Assembly: GCA_949318235.1 (NCBI GenBank)
Contig: OX439132.1
Coordinates: 9,979,254-10,043,253 of the forward strand
DNA: 64,000 nucleotides
Direction of reading: 5' to 3'
DNA from: Ecdyonurus torrentis
Taxonomy: Eukaryota > Arthropoda > Insecta > Ephemeroptera > Heptageniidae
The notes under the pieces were generated by a model, which did no database searches, had not been told where the DNA came from, and saw nothing but the letters and a program-made list of their open reading frames with translations. The position numbers were made by a program, and so were the translations under genes. Below are positions 1 to 24,887 of this stretch, piece by piece (within the stretch, counting starts at the first letter, position 1; each line of letters begins with the position of its first letter).

Positions 1-1079
1 AATTGCTTAAGGTGCCAAATACAATTTTACTCAATTCTACGACCTTAGCATTGGAAAAAAAAGCTGAACTTTGAGAGAGGAGAAGAGATGAGTATGCTTG
101 GTTTTAACATTTTAAAATTAATTTAATATTTCCTCTTTAAAAATGTTGACTATTTTTTAAAAACATTACTCAAAATATCTATAAAATACTATAAAGGTTT
201 TAGCTGCCTTTTTATAATTGCAAAAAAAATCAGTACACAGAAACATTTAAGCAATTTTCCATACTTCACCTCTATCTTATTATCAGTTTTTTTTTTTCGT
301 TGTTATATTCTCATCTCGTTAAAATCTTAGTAGAGTCCATCACGTCAGGTGTTTAGTGCAACAATTTTATGTGTGTTTAAAAAAAAAAGCTGCAGCTTTA
401 AAAGATAAAAATCTTTAAGTCGTGAACAGTCTTGCAGGAATGCAGTTTAGTATCTGCAGCTACTTCTCTGTGAGTGTACGTACTGTGAATTATGCATACT
501 GTACACTTAACTTACTTTCTAGACACGGATGATTGCAATCCAGTACGTAATCTATAGTGATGATCAACACCACAAAACTTTGCAACAATACCTTCGCTTA
601 TTCTCAGCAAAGCCACTATACATAATATAATAATACTCACATCAGACCTCTGGGGGTATAATATTATATTACATAATGTATCAAGGGATTTGAAATATAA
701 AGTGTTACAGTTTAAGTGGTTATAGCAGTGGATTAAATTTAATTAAATTTATCATAGCTTTATAACTTGGTTATGAAATTAAATTTATTTACCATGAAAT
801 ATCTTGACATTTGTTGATAAATATAAATAATTTCATTATATTAGAAGTATAATTTAAGCTACAATTTTTTTTATATTAATAATAAATAATAAGTTGCAAT
901 ATTTTACCCAATAAAGAAGTATTTATATTTTTAAGGGTTACATTTAGAAGACTAGTATCTCTATGGAACTCAAAAGTTGACCTCCTATGTTTTGATGTCA
1001 TATGAATGTCAATGGTAACAACTACCTATGATAAAATTTAAAAATTTCAGAACCAACGACCATCAGACAAGAGAGAGAT

Positions 1080-1081
<2 letters not shown>
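1..1081. other. A+T-rich non-coding stretch
   Basis: No open reading frame of note and no RNA gene is seen. The stretch is A/T-rich with short homopolymer runs. A slightly less A/T-rich patch lies at about 420-640 and contains PstI-like CTGCAG repeats of no clear meaning. Confidence 0.6.

Positions 1082-1139
<58 letters not shown>
1082..1139 (+). repeat. (GA)n microsatellite
   Basis: Uninterrupted AG dinucleotide array of about 58 bp, preceded by an imperfect GA run from about 1070. GAGA-type arrays can bind GAGA-factor-like proteins in insects; no function is shown here. Confidence 0.95.
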
Positions 1140-1142
<3 letters not shown>

Positions 1143-2831
1143 AGTAAATGAAATTAACACAGAGCCTTATACGGGAGTAAAAATTTAAAGTTTATAGTTC
1201 AACATTTTATAGTTCCTTAATTTTGGAATTGTCTTATCTTATCCTAAAGTATCAGAGGGGAAAATATTCAACTTTTGCAAATTTTAGTCAAATCCCTGCA
1301 GTAACATTTTGCAATCTTAAAATCGTTTTTTGACTGATGAAATATCAAGATCTTGAGTCGAAGAACGTAAGCTTTAGATTTCAACACTTTAACGCATTAA
1401 AAAAAAAAAGAAGTTATTTCTTAAATTTAATCCATTAAAAGATTAATGCAAAATGCACTCCCGGTATACATAACTTATACAGGTTTTAAATAGACAGTAA
1501 ACTTGAAATAATTTTAATCCTGTATATTAAAGTTTTAAGACCTGTACAGTTTAATAAGGTTTTAAGTTTATCATCTTTATTTTTTTAATCTTTAATAATA
1601 TTGTTACTAATTTACGAACATGATTTAAACACGTAATAAAAGTAATCGGATTTTACAAGATAAAATATGAATTTCTTAGATATGCACGTTTGTATTATAA
1701 TTCATGTACCAAAAAAAAAAAAAAAAAAAAAAAAACAATAAAAAAATAAGCATAACGAATTGCAAACACTGCAAACCACAATAAAAATATATATATCACA
1801 TAAAATTTTATTGCTTTAATACTTCAGTAAAAATATATATATATATATTTATTTGTAATATTATCAAAAATTTCTCACGGTTCATGAATGATAAAAAAAA
1901 AGTTGTAAGATACGGAATAAACACATGCTAAAGCTAACCTTAAAGATTTTCATTTAACAAGCTAATTTATTCAATTAAACGTTTAAGTTTACTGAACTTG
2001 AGCAAAGAAAAGTTAAATGTTTGCCTTGTACAACTTTTATGCATACATAATAACAATTAAACTCAATCTCTTTCAAGAACTCAATCTCTCACTCTTCTAC
2101 GTATGTTTAATATAATTATTTTTTTTTACCATGAAGTATATTATATAAAAACTATCACTTATGTATACAGATTTTTTTTTTCAATTATTATTATTTTGTA
2201 AGCTTTGTTTACTATATCCAATTAATCTTTTAATAATGTTAATTGAATAATAATATCTAAAGCACTAGTTTTAATTTGCTCTAGATGAGTAAATCGTGAT
2301 GTTACTTACATAACTTAAAGTAAAATCCAATTAAAAAATAAAAAAAGAAGCCAAGTAATGAGAACGTTAAATGAATATTGTATTTTTTTTAGCTGCTACT
2401 GCAAGTAAAAATAACGATTTTTCAATTTGTAAATAAGTTTTCTAAGATACACTGAAAAATACAAGAGAACTCCTTTTTTATAAATGATTTTTATTTTAAT
2501 TTATAAATGTGTATAGAGAAACCTTTATAATTAAACAGATATACCATTATATTTTACGTCAACTTTTATAATGGTTTGTGCCTAATCAAACATCAACCAC
2601 ATAAATAAAGTATAAGATTATCATTTGATTTTTTAGTGTAATGAACTATTTTACCATGCAACTTACTCAAATCGCATTACATTGTGCAATGCAAAATTGC
2701 AATACTTTCATAATATATGAAAATAAATAAATGTAATTGAAATTACTATATAAGTTACAAAAGTATCCATTTTTGTTGAAAAAATGAAAGTAACTCCATA
2801 AACGAGTGATTAATTATCGTATATGTATGTA
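1140..2831. other. A+T-rich non-coding stretch
   Basis: Nothing gene-like is seen. It contains a poly(A) run at 1711-1735, short (AT)n runs near 1785 and 1833-1849, and many short T or A runs. Confidence 0.6.
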
Positions 2832-2881
<50 letters not shown>

Positions 2882-2993
2882 AAGAAAAAATATGAAGAAG
2901 AAGAAGAAGAAGAAGAAGAAGAAGAAGAAGAAGAAGAAGAAGAAGAAGAAGAAGAAGAAGAAGAAGAAGAAGAAGAAGAAGAAGAAGAAGAAG
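2832..2993 (+). repeat. Compound (GT)n-(AT)n-(GAA)n microsatellite
   Basis: Three adjacent simple arrays: (TG)n at 2832-2856, (TA)n at 2857-2881, then after a 12-bp spacer (GAA)n at 2894-2993, about 33 units. Reading frames through it give poly-Glu, poly-Ser and poly-Phe strings, which are artefacts of the repeat. Long uninterrupted GAA arrays can adopt triplex structures. Confidence 0.95.
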
Positions 2994-4779
2994 CAGTACA
3001 TATTTTCAAACAGGTATAATCTAACTGGGACACAAATTAAATCCTATTAGAAGATAATACAGTATGGTACTTTTATCCTTGATGAAATATGCACTTCATA
3101 CATACATTCTACTATACCTATGTACTGTTTGTAAAAAAAAATATTACACATTTAATATTTAATAAAATTTCTATAAAAGAATTTCGTGTATTTAAAACCT
3201 TGAAAGTGAAAGAAAAATATATTTATCATTTTAATACAAAAGAATGCCAATAAAATGAAAATAAAATGTTTTGCCACTATACTATATTATATATTATTTT
3301 TTTGATGACTTATGCACGTTGTAATGTTATAAAATTCATCATGAATATTTGCATGCATGCTTTTTTTTTTTTTTCTTCTTTTTTCTTTTATTATTATAAT
3401 ATATTGCCAGTAAATTGAGCGAGTAACCTTCCTTTATTGTGGGAGTCAAAAAAAGAGTATGTGGATAAAAGTCGTGTTATGTGAGTGGTATAATATAACT
3501 TGCAACCTTGCGTGGTGAGTAACATCAGACGTGCGATATATTGTCGCAAAATAATAAAAAATTAAATCAAAAATACATCATAGACATTGATAGCTTTTTA
3601 TTGTTATCCGCTCTTAAGATTATAAGATAGATTTTTCTAACATTTACATGTAGTTGTTTTTAGCTTTTTAGTTTTATCATGACTAGCGTTTGGATTTTCA
3701 AATATTGTGTGTGACTTTGCGGTTTATTTATCACAGGATTTTTTTTTCTATAACATACAAGGAAAGAATAAATTACATAGTTTATGCTGCATAAATATTT
3801 CTAAATTGGAATATCATAAATAAGAACGCTATACAACAAAATAATTATGATATGTGTATACTGTATAGTATAATATTTACACATTTTTTATGTGTTACAT
3901 TTGGTAACAAGATAGTTATTATTATTTAGTATTATTATACAATTTGTTATAATGAACTTAAAATAGGCTATCATAACTATTACGTATATATGGGCAGTGA
4001 CAATATTATAAAAAAGGGCCATAAATGTAAATGTAACGATTTATTATTAATATGTAGCAATACGTTTCGATATGGCACGCATTTTTCCTCGGTAAATTAT
4101 TATTTTTGATAAATATGTACCGTAAATGAAGCTGAATGTAATAAAATAAATCCATTTTTCGCATTATTCTGCAAATTTTTAAATATTTTATTAATAATAA
4201 AATATATTTTTGCATTACTTTATATTATACTACATATTACTCGTAAAAATGATATACCATAATAACAAATATTTTAAATTTAACTTAAATTATATTGAAT
4301 TTCATAAAGCAATATCCTTATTGTTTTTTATTTTTAAAATTTACAATTTATAAAGTATAGTTTCTATTATACTTTTATAGAATCGATATAATATATATTT
4401 TTTCTTTCTTTCATATCGGCAACATCATTCATCATTTTTTGAGATAATTGTTGGGCTTGATAAATTTTTCTTAAGACCTTGCAACATATTGCCGCGTCGA
4501 ATATGTGACCTCGAAGTGTAATCTAAAATTGTCAAATAATTAATTAATATCAGATTCAATTAGCTTTTATATTGCTTTATGAAAAATTTAAAGTAAAATC
4601 TTATTTTGATTGATTTATATTTAATATTTTCTATTATATCATTTTTCACGTGTGTGGTGCAAATATAAATATACTTTTTTTTTTTATATGTTATAATATT
4701 AGATTTAGATTTTAAGAATTTAATATATTATAGCAGTTTTTTTTAGATTTGCTTTTTAATCTACACAGGCTTCATTAAA
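2994..4779. other. A+T-rich non-coding stretch
   Basis: No supported gene. Slightly G+C-richer spots lie at about 3480-3545 and 4455-4515. The only longer reading frame, minus strand near 4.0-4.2 kb, has no recognisable features. Confidence 0.6.
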
Positions 4780-4837
4780 ATGAACCATTTACTTATCTTT
4801 CGCAAGGTCTGCTTGATTTTGAAGGTATTTTTTAACC

Positions 4838-4894
4838 ACGTGTTACTTTAATATTTGGTTACTATGGTAACCATGTTGGCGTTGCCATGGATAC
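4838..4894. promoter_or_regulatory. Paired RFX X-box-like motifs with an E-box
   Basis: GTTACTATGGTAAC at 4858-4871 and GTTGCCATGGATAC at 4881-4894 both match the inverted-repeat X-box bound by RFX factors (consensus GTTRCCATGGYAAC), with one and two mismatches. A CACGTG E-box sits 15 bp upstream at 4838-4843. RFX sites usually lie near promoters of ciliary genes, so a first exon may be close. A tiny plus-strand ORF begins with ATG at 4780 and meets an AAG|GTATTT donor-like site at 4823/4824, but it is too short to call. The motif match is seen directly; its function is inferred. Confidence 0.45.
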
Positions 4895-4899
4895 GTTGT

Positions 4900-5682
4900 T
4901 CAGTAGATTTCAATACAAAATGATAGAGACTCTTGTAATAAATATCTAAAATATAGTCGTACTTTTTTTTTCAAGACGCTTAATTGGTGCATAAAAAATA
5001 ATAATTTTATCCAAAATGTTCCAACATTTTAAATAAAAAAATTGTGATTTTATACTTTTTTTTAATCATAATTAGCTGCAATCTTTATCGTTTATCAAAA
5101 CGTCTAACATAGTAGTCAATAGCCAATGTAGCCACAGTTAAATTTGCTAGTCACAACTTAAACTTTATGAAGAAATTCAATAAGCAAATAATAATAAATG
5201 CAGTAGTATATGCAATATAAAGAAATAAACAAGTTGTTTTAGTTCCCAACTCTTACCCTAAATTTATTCGTAAAATGAACTTATACATTATCTGTTCAAA
5301 TATTATTTACGATTCCAATGGAAAAGAATTGGAATAGTCATGCCATGACGTTTATGGTTCTCTAGAATACACAAAATATGAATCACGAATGCTGCATCAT
5401 TTTAAATCAACTGAAGGCCTGTTAACATGGTGTAATATTGTGTACTATGCAATTAATTCCACTGCATAGAAATTTAATGGTTTTAAATGCAGATCAAATG
5501 TAATCTTATTAATTTAACATCGAAAATGTTACATGGTGTGTAAATGACTTTAAAAAAATGTATGTTCCAAAGATATTGATTTAAAAGTTCGATTATCTTT
5601 TGCTTTTTTAAAATAGTATTGATAGTAATATATCTTAGTTTTTAATATTTCCTAATACCTATATAAATAGATAGATCTGGAT

Positions 5683-5730
<48 letters not shown>

Positions 5731-6201
5731 GGAAGTGTTTTTTACATTTATCCTCGCTGTAAGTATACACGTTTAAACATAAAAGCAAAATCATGACATC
5801 AAACCAATTTAGGAAAAATGTAAATAAATATATATAGGCAAAACTACCATAGTTTTATAATGCTTTATTTCTGGAATATTTTAGATTATAAGTTGTTGAA
5901 TTATAATAAAGTTAAAAGGAAAAAAAGCTTAAATAAATTATAAAGTTATTTTTATATCTATCACGGATTTAAAAAAAAAAGTAACATAAAATTTTAATTT
6001 TTTGGCGATAAACAACGCACATTTTAAAATATAAACTTTTAAAGTCACGTGTTTTTTTTTTCTTTATTAAATATTTTATCCTTGTTCCTTGTATATTATA
6101 ATTCAGATTATGTGACTAATTTTTAAATTTTAATTTGCATAATAAGACTACTGTATCACTCAAGGTTTGATATTGGTAAACCTTTGCAACTACTGAGGAA
6201 T

Positions 6202-6235
<34 letters not shown>

Positions 6236-7527
6236 CGGGTGCGAAATGTGACAACAATCTATCTCCAAAAATCTATTTGCAATTTAGCCTTGATAATAAA
6301 AAAACAAGGTGAACTAAATTTCTTATATATAAACACACATACCTAAAGGAACTTTGGCCTAGGAAACAATACGCAATTATTTAAAGCCTTGCTTATTTAT
6401 AAGTCTGGCAGTCAAAAAAAAAATGTAATCACACAATAAAATAATTATATCTCTCGTAGAGCAATATTAATTTTATTATTATAAATTTTTACAATCTCGT
6501 TTTGAGAGACAAGATATTGACATTATTTATGTCGTCTACTATAATATGGTATGTGATTATGATATTTTTTCGGGACATTTAATTGTGGCCTGCATATTTT
6601 TGTATTGGTATTATATGGACCTTGGGAAGTGATCTGGCCTTGTTCGAGGGCTATAAGCACGATTGAATATGTTTGTGTGTTATATAGTTACCATGACTTT
6701 CACCGAGAAATATTTGTTATAATATATATTACGTACTGTATATTATAAGAGTCGCCGACACATGCTTATAATACATTTTGTATATTTTTTTGCCACCCGC
6801 ACTTCTTTATTCCTTCCGTATTATAACCTTTCCGCAACTTAAATAATATATTATGATTATTTGACCCTGCTTTGACCACACCTTAGGGAGGATGGGGGGT
6901 GGGGATAATAAAGATTTATTATAGAGTTGTTTTAATGTTTATTAACAGAGTATATTTTAAGAATTATTTACTTGCAAGTGTTAATTTAGATTAAAAAAAA
7001 AAAATCTAAAAGTATATAATGTATCTTATTATACTTATGTTTTATAAATAATATAAAAATTGGAAATATATTCGCGCTGAAGTTCAAAATTCTATATATT
7101 ACAATAATTTATTACTTAAGATTTTCCGGTATAATAATTTGCTGTAGGGTTATTATTTGAAATTTTTTAATTTTTAGTCACTTTTGTTAGTTTTTTCACT
7201 TTAAACTTGTACAATATAGCTTCAGGGTGTGTGACTCAGTTATAATAATATAACATTAAATGATAAAAATTCTTTAGTGGTTATAATTTTTGAATGAGAA
7301 TTTTTTTTCCTCTCGTGGGAGACATTAATTCTTTAAAGATTTCCACAATTGTAATTCAACTATATTTCCCCATTTGTGGTTAAAATCCATTTAACTTTCA
7401 TTTTTTTTTTTAATATATATTGTGTGTGGTATAGCAAAAGATTTGAAGAGTTGTTATTGTATAATTACAGTGACATTGCAATTAGATTTCTGTCATTTTC
7501 ATCATCACTAGATGACTATTATGATAC

Positions 7528-7530
<3 letters not shown>
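4900..7530. other. A+T-rich non-coding stretch
   Basis: No gene supported. It holds a poly(T) run at 5686-5723 and a poly(A) run at 6204-6232. A G+C-richer patch at about 6570-6910 contains CCACCCGC and a G-rich block with GGATGGGGGGTGGGG near 6890, which might be regulatory. Confidence 0.6.

Positions 7531-7596
<66 letters not shown>
7531..7596 (+). repeat. (GA)n microsatellite
   Basis: Perfect GA array of 66 bp. It creates an artificial Arg-Glu reading frame. Confidence 0.95.
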
Positions 7597-7599
<3 letters not shown>

Positions 7600-9552
7600 T
7601 AATTGCTTCTTTGGTTAAATCACATATTTGGACCCCCCGGCGCCAACTTTAAGGACAAGCTTAAAAAAAAAAAAAAAAAGCACGATACGAATTATATACT
7701 CTCATTTAGAAATTCTATATCATTATCATTTTATTCTATGTATTATAACAACAACAAATTTGTCTCGCTAATGTTTAACCGATGAAAATCAGTTTTGATA
7801 CCTATTTAATTTATAATAATATATACTTAAAAATCTAGCTACTTGATATAATATTATAAAATACCTTTTATATTAAAGAGTGAATTTTTGCAGGTGTTAT
7901 ATTATGTAAATTGATATTTTTAATAGCATTTTAAATTTAGAACACTTAAAAAAAAACTGTTTTATAAATTTAAATCAATTTTTTGCTGTACGTGATTTTA
8001 TTAGTCTTAAAAAAATAAATTGCTCTTACATTGAAAATGATTTAAAAAAAAGTGTAGAACATCAAAATTTAGTACAATACATTCAGTTTTAAAGTGTGTA
8101 CTTTGATAAAATATACTGCATGTTCTTTCTTGCAATACTGGATTTTCTGAATTCATTTGCCACTATAAAGGCACCATATTATGGAACAATCCCAAATATA
8201 TTTTATAATTTAAAAATACGTATATCAATCATTTAATTCTGCTTCGTTTTTATAATGTAAAATAGTGAGCATTATAAAGAAAATAGCAGAATTCTAGTCA
8301 AAAGTTATGTGGTTTTTATAAAATGAAATTATGATGATTTCCATTTGCGATTATATTAATTAACATTACCTGTATATTTATAAACGATCTATTTATAATA
8401 TGCATGGAATTTGTGTTTTGTTTTCTTGTCGCCCTTCTGTATGGTTGAGAGATAGGGCTTAGCAAGTTATAGCCTTAACTGCACATTCTACCCTGTAATA
8501 AACATTTAAAAAAACAACTATATTTAAGAGCCATTGTTGAGTTAATAAAATATTAATTTTCAAAATTAGGAAAAAAATGTTTATAAAAAGAAAGATAAAA
8601 AATATACAGTATATAAAATCTATATAGTATAAAATGACTTTATTATGCACTATATCAATTTCATAATCATGTTTTGAAAAGTAATTTTTATCAAAGTACT
8701 AGAAGTTAGTATTTCTTCTAATAGTCATTTCAATAACAGTGAACTGTCACAGCAAATAGAAATTTTATTTCAAACTTCACAATTAATATATTAGTGTTGA
8801 GTATATAACTTTTTTTAGTTTATACATTCACTTTATTAAATATTCTAAATTCAAATCTACATGATTAATTTTTAACTTTAAAAAAAAATACATGGAGTAC
8901 TTAAGATAATCTGACAAGAGGTCATGTTTATAAATTCATTAAAATTAAAGAGCCTATCAATTTTGATGACGCTTCTGTATAAGTATATGAGTCTTGAATA
9001 ATGCATTAAAAATAACAGGGTCAACATTAAATAAGAACTATAGTTGATAATATCTCTTTACTATAAATGTATTATAAATATAACAAATTCATATTAATTT
9101 ACGTCAGAATTATAGGTATACCTATTTTTTCTTTAAATTTAATAGTGTCAATTAAATAAACTTCTAAATACAACATAATTAGCTAATACATAGGCTTTGT
9201 GATAATATTTAATAACTTATATCAATTAGTTAATCATTAATTTTACTAATAGTTTTTAAAAAGTGTTGAATGATCAAATAAATGACTACTTAATCAATTT
9301 ATAATTAAGTTTCAATAAAAAAAATGTCATTGATTTGTTTATAGTGCTTTAATGAAAATTTAATTTATTATTTATATTTTGCAGATGTATCTTTTTATTA
9401 ATACAAATGTTCAAGTGATATAATTCATTATTTGTCAGTTATTCAAATGATGTTTCAATAGTTTTTCAATTGGAATAAAGTTATAAATGGATATTTAATG
9501 AACGTTTCTAATGTCTTACCACTGACTAGTGGCTTTATGTTGATAATTGAAC
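7597..9552. other. A+T-rich non-coding stretch
   Basis: Nothing gene-like is seen. A short G+C-rich spot with CCCCCCGGCGCC lies at about 7630-7645, next to a poly(A) run at about 7662-7679. Confidence 0.6.
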
Positions 9553-9958
9553 GAGAGAGAGAGAGAGACAGACAGAGACAGAGACAGAGACAGAGACAGA
9601 GACAGAGACAGAGACAGAGACAGAGACAGAGACAGAGACAGAGACAGAGACAGAGACAGAGACAGAGACAGAGACAGAGACAGAGACAGAGACAGAGACA
9701 GAGACAGAGACAGAGACAGAGACAGAGACAGAGACAGAGACAGAGACAGAGACAGAGACAGAGACAGAGACAGAGACAGAGACAGAGACAGAGACAGAGA
9801 CAGAGACAGAGACAGAGACAGAGACAGAGACAGAGACAGAGACAGAGACAGAGACAGAGACAGAGACAGAGACAGAGACAGAGACAGAGACAGAGACAGA
9901 GACAGAGACAGAGACAGAGACAGAGACAGAGACAGAGACAGAGACAGAGACAGAGAGA
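9553..9958 (+). repeat. (GA)n then (ACAGAG)n hexanucleotide array
   Basis: A short (GA)n lead-in at 9553-9568 runs into a nearly perfect ACAGAG hexamer array to about 9955, roughly 65 units, and closes with GAGAGA. The six-base period gives open frames of Arg-Gln, Arg-Asp and Leu-Cys dipeptides in three frames across both strands; these are repeat artefacts, not genes. The hexamer differs from a GA dimer triplet by one A/G>C change, so it probably expanded from a mutated (GA)n tract. It is the longest simple array in the window. Confidence 0.95.
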
Positions 9959-16904
<6,946 letters not shown>

Positions 16905-17012
16905 CTGTGCTATATTGAATAAATAACATTTTGAATATAGCATAAATAACTATACTGTTTTAACTTAGCACCATTTATGCTATATTGTAATAAATGTAGC
17001 ATAAATTACATG
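16905..17012 (+). repeat. AGCATAAA double-hairpin repeat, copy 1
   Basis: Two hairpins in a row. GCTATATT and AATATAGC face each other across about 17 bases, then TTTATGCTA (16974-16982) faces TAGCATAAA (16997-17005) across 14 bases. The second hairpin and its 3' flank (AGCATAAATTACATG) match copies near 23.27, 56.8 and 62.5 kb. The copies suggest a decayed dispersed element. No protein or target-site duplication is visible. Confidence 0.5.
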
Positions 17013-20375
<3,363 letters not shown>

Positions 20376-20634
20376 GTATCAATATTAATTTATATGTGAA
20401 CCGTATTAAACCTAAAATCTAATAAGATCTTTTTAATGTCAAAAATATTGACCGAATTTCTATAATATAAGTAAAAGACAAATTTTTAATAACAAAATAT
20501 TATATAAGATTTTCACATACATGTTTTGTAGTATATGTGATTAATACGGTAATGGTAAAAAGGTGGAGTAGCCGTAACCTAGTTACAAACTTATAATACG
20601 TAAACGTGGATCAGAATTACTTTAGATATTTGAG

Positions 20635-20637
<3 letters not shown>

Positions 20638-20696
<59 letters not shown>
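20638..20696 (+). repeat. Poly(T) tract
   Basis: Run of 59 T, unusually long for a homopolymer. It may be the poly(A) tail of a retroposed sequence on the minus strand, but no such sequence is recognised beside it. Homopolymer length may also be a sequencing artefact. Confidence 0.9.
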
Positions 20697-23222
<2,526 letters not shown>

Positions 23223-23291
23223 ATTTATGCTATTTCAATATAGCATAAATACTTATGCTCTATTGACGCAAACGCAGCATAAATTACGTAT
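23223..23291 (+). repeat. AGCATAAA double-hairpin repeat, copy 2
   Basis: ATTTATGCTA faces TAGCATAAAT across 8 bases (23223-23250). It is followed at once by TTATGCT facing AGCATAA across about 15 bases and ending AGCATAAATTACGTA. The order of two hairpins is the same as in the copy near 16.95 kb, which supports common descent rather than chance palindromes. Confidence 0.5.
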
Positions 23292-23489
23292 GTATACCTT
23301 CTTCTTGCCGTGTTGATGGAAATAAGGCTATATACATACTATACACAACTTTTGTTATCCATTCTATCTCTTTAAAAAAAATAAATACAAAAATAGGATT
23401 TTAATATATTTATTATAATTCAAATTTAATAAAATGTAAACAATAGTTGTAAATATTTTATTTGTTATTATTGTGAAAGCTTTATTTCT

Positions 23490-23669
23490 CGCATGCCTAC
23501 CTACCTACCTAGTTTGCTAGACCTTACTACAACTACTTGTATGCTTTTGTTGTTATCGCTTGCATCTTTTGCTGGCAAATAGTTTCTCACGAGTTGTATA
23601 AGCTCTGCTCGTGGCATAAATTTGTCGCCACCGTGTTCGCCAACTTAACACAAAAGAGAAGAAGTACAC

Positions 23670-23672
<3 letters not shown>
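23490..23672. other. G+C-richer pocket beside a poly(T) tract
   Basis: This block is clearly less A/T-rich than its surroundings and starts with a CTAC tetranucleotide run (about 23497-23510). Overlapping reading frames exist on both strands but none shows a domain or a convincing splice context. It could be a conserved regulatory block or an old inserted sequence ending in the T tract at 23673-23701. Confidence 0.35.
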
Positions 23673-23700
<28 letters not shown>

Positions 23701-23701
23701 T
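23673..23701 (+). repeat. Poly(T) tract
   Basis: Run of 29 T adjoining the G+C-richer pocket. It is compatible with a minus-strand poly(A) tail but not diagnostic. Confidence 0.85.
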
Positions 23702-24169
23702 GTAACCTTATCGCAAAACTTGCCTTTGTAAATTTTCTCTTTATAAACCCCGCACTTACTAAAATCTTGTGCAATAATTATGTAAACTCTTTAGCTTAAC
23801 ATTTTTTTTTTAATTAAAACATTTCTAGAAAACGAAAAAAAATAATAATAACAGCTTGTTTCATGTAAAAAAAAAATTTATTTACAAATAGTCGGTATCT
23901 TTATAGTATTATATTTTATTTTTTTAAGAGAAAAAAAAATCTTTAAAAGAATATTATACTTCCATTTAAGCTAATTTGAATTTTTAGCTTAAAGTTTTAA
24001 CAATAAAAGTCTCATTAAAATCATAAAATAATGTTTTACTTCAACAGTTTAATGACTATTTGCAGTATTATATTTAACGTAATATTATATAAAACTTGTT
24101 TCTCTAAAATTGAATTTTTAAAATGAAATGAAAGCAAAAGCGTGGTGATGTAAATATAATTACTAATTA

Positions 24170-24250
24170 CCCACGAGACTAACACGTGGTGATGACGTCA
24201 TGAGTCACGTGTCATAATTACATGGCACACCTTGACATCGCAGCTCTTAA
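24170..24250. promoter_or_regulatory. E-box/CRE/AP-1/E-box cluster
   Basis: Within 29 bp there are CACGTG (24183-24188), TGACGTCA (24193-24200), TGAGTCA (24201-24207) and a second CACGTG (24206-24211). They are arranged almost symmetrically around the CRE. CACGTG is bound by bHLH factors of the Myc/Max, USF or clock class, TGACGTCA by CREB/ATF and TGAGTCA by Fos/Jun-type bZIP proteins. Density and symmetry in an A+T-rich desert suggest a real enhancer or promoter element. A CACACCTTGACA 12-mer follows at about 24225-24236 and recurs at about 24821-24832. Confidence 0.5.
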
Positions 24251-24760
24251 AAGATGTCACATAGACAATTTATATACGTACTCATATGTATGGAATTTAA
24301 TAAAGTCATTGCTTTTCTTCAAGAATATTATATCAAAGGAGGAAAATTATGCTTAAACTTCAGAATTTAGTTATTACCACAAGTAAATTTAATTATGTTA
24401 TTAATTTTTAATTAAACAAATTAAATTTGGTGAATATCTTTAAAACTTCCTTATGATTTAAAACTAGTATTATTTCAATTTAAATATAAAGGAATTTGAC
24501 TATCATATAATGGATATTTTTTTAATGATTAACAGTAGAAAATCATTTATAAAACATACTAATATGTACACATGATTGTGATAATATTATTTTACAATTT
24601 AAATTCACTGCACGTGTTTTTATCGCAAGAATAACATTGCAAATTTAGTGCGAAAATTGGAAGGATATACTATCATAATCGGATTATGTTATATTGAATT
24701 TTAAATTACATATCTGAGATATAATATTTTTATGACATAATCAAATTGAAAGTGTATTTA
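24251..24760. other. A+T-rich non-coding stretch
   Basis: Nothing gene-like is seen. Confidence 0.55.
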
Positions 24761-24861
24761 TGGAGCAAGCGGGTGTGACATGTTTGGACAGATGAAGTAC
24801 TTCTTGTCCCCCAAGGCCCACACCTTGACACCTCTCTCCCTTCCCCTATACGAAGGTCTAT
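24761..24861. other. G+C-richer, C-rich pocket
   Basis: This block of about 100 bp holds CCCCCAAGGCCC, CACACCTTGACA and a C/T-rich run ending just before an (AT)n array at 24862-24887. The CACACCT core matches a T-box half-site. It may belong to the same regulatory region as the bZIP/bHLH cluster 600 bp to the left. Confidence 0.35.
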
Positions 24862-24887
24862 TATATATATATATATATATATATATA

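Noticed and set aside
2755..3033. Poly-Ser, poly-Glu and poly-Phe reading frames
   Set aside because: They are translations of the (GT)n-(AT)n-(GAA)n microsatellite, with no coding signal outside it.
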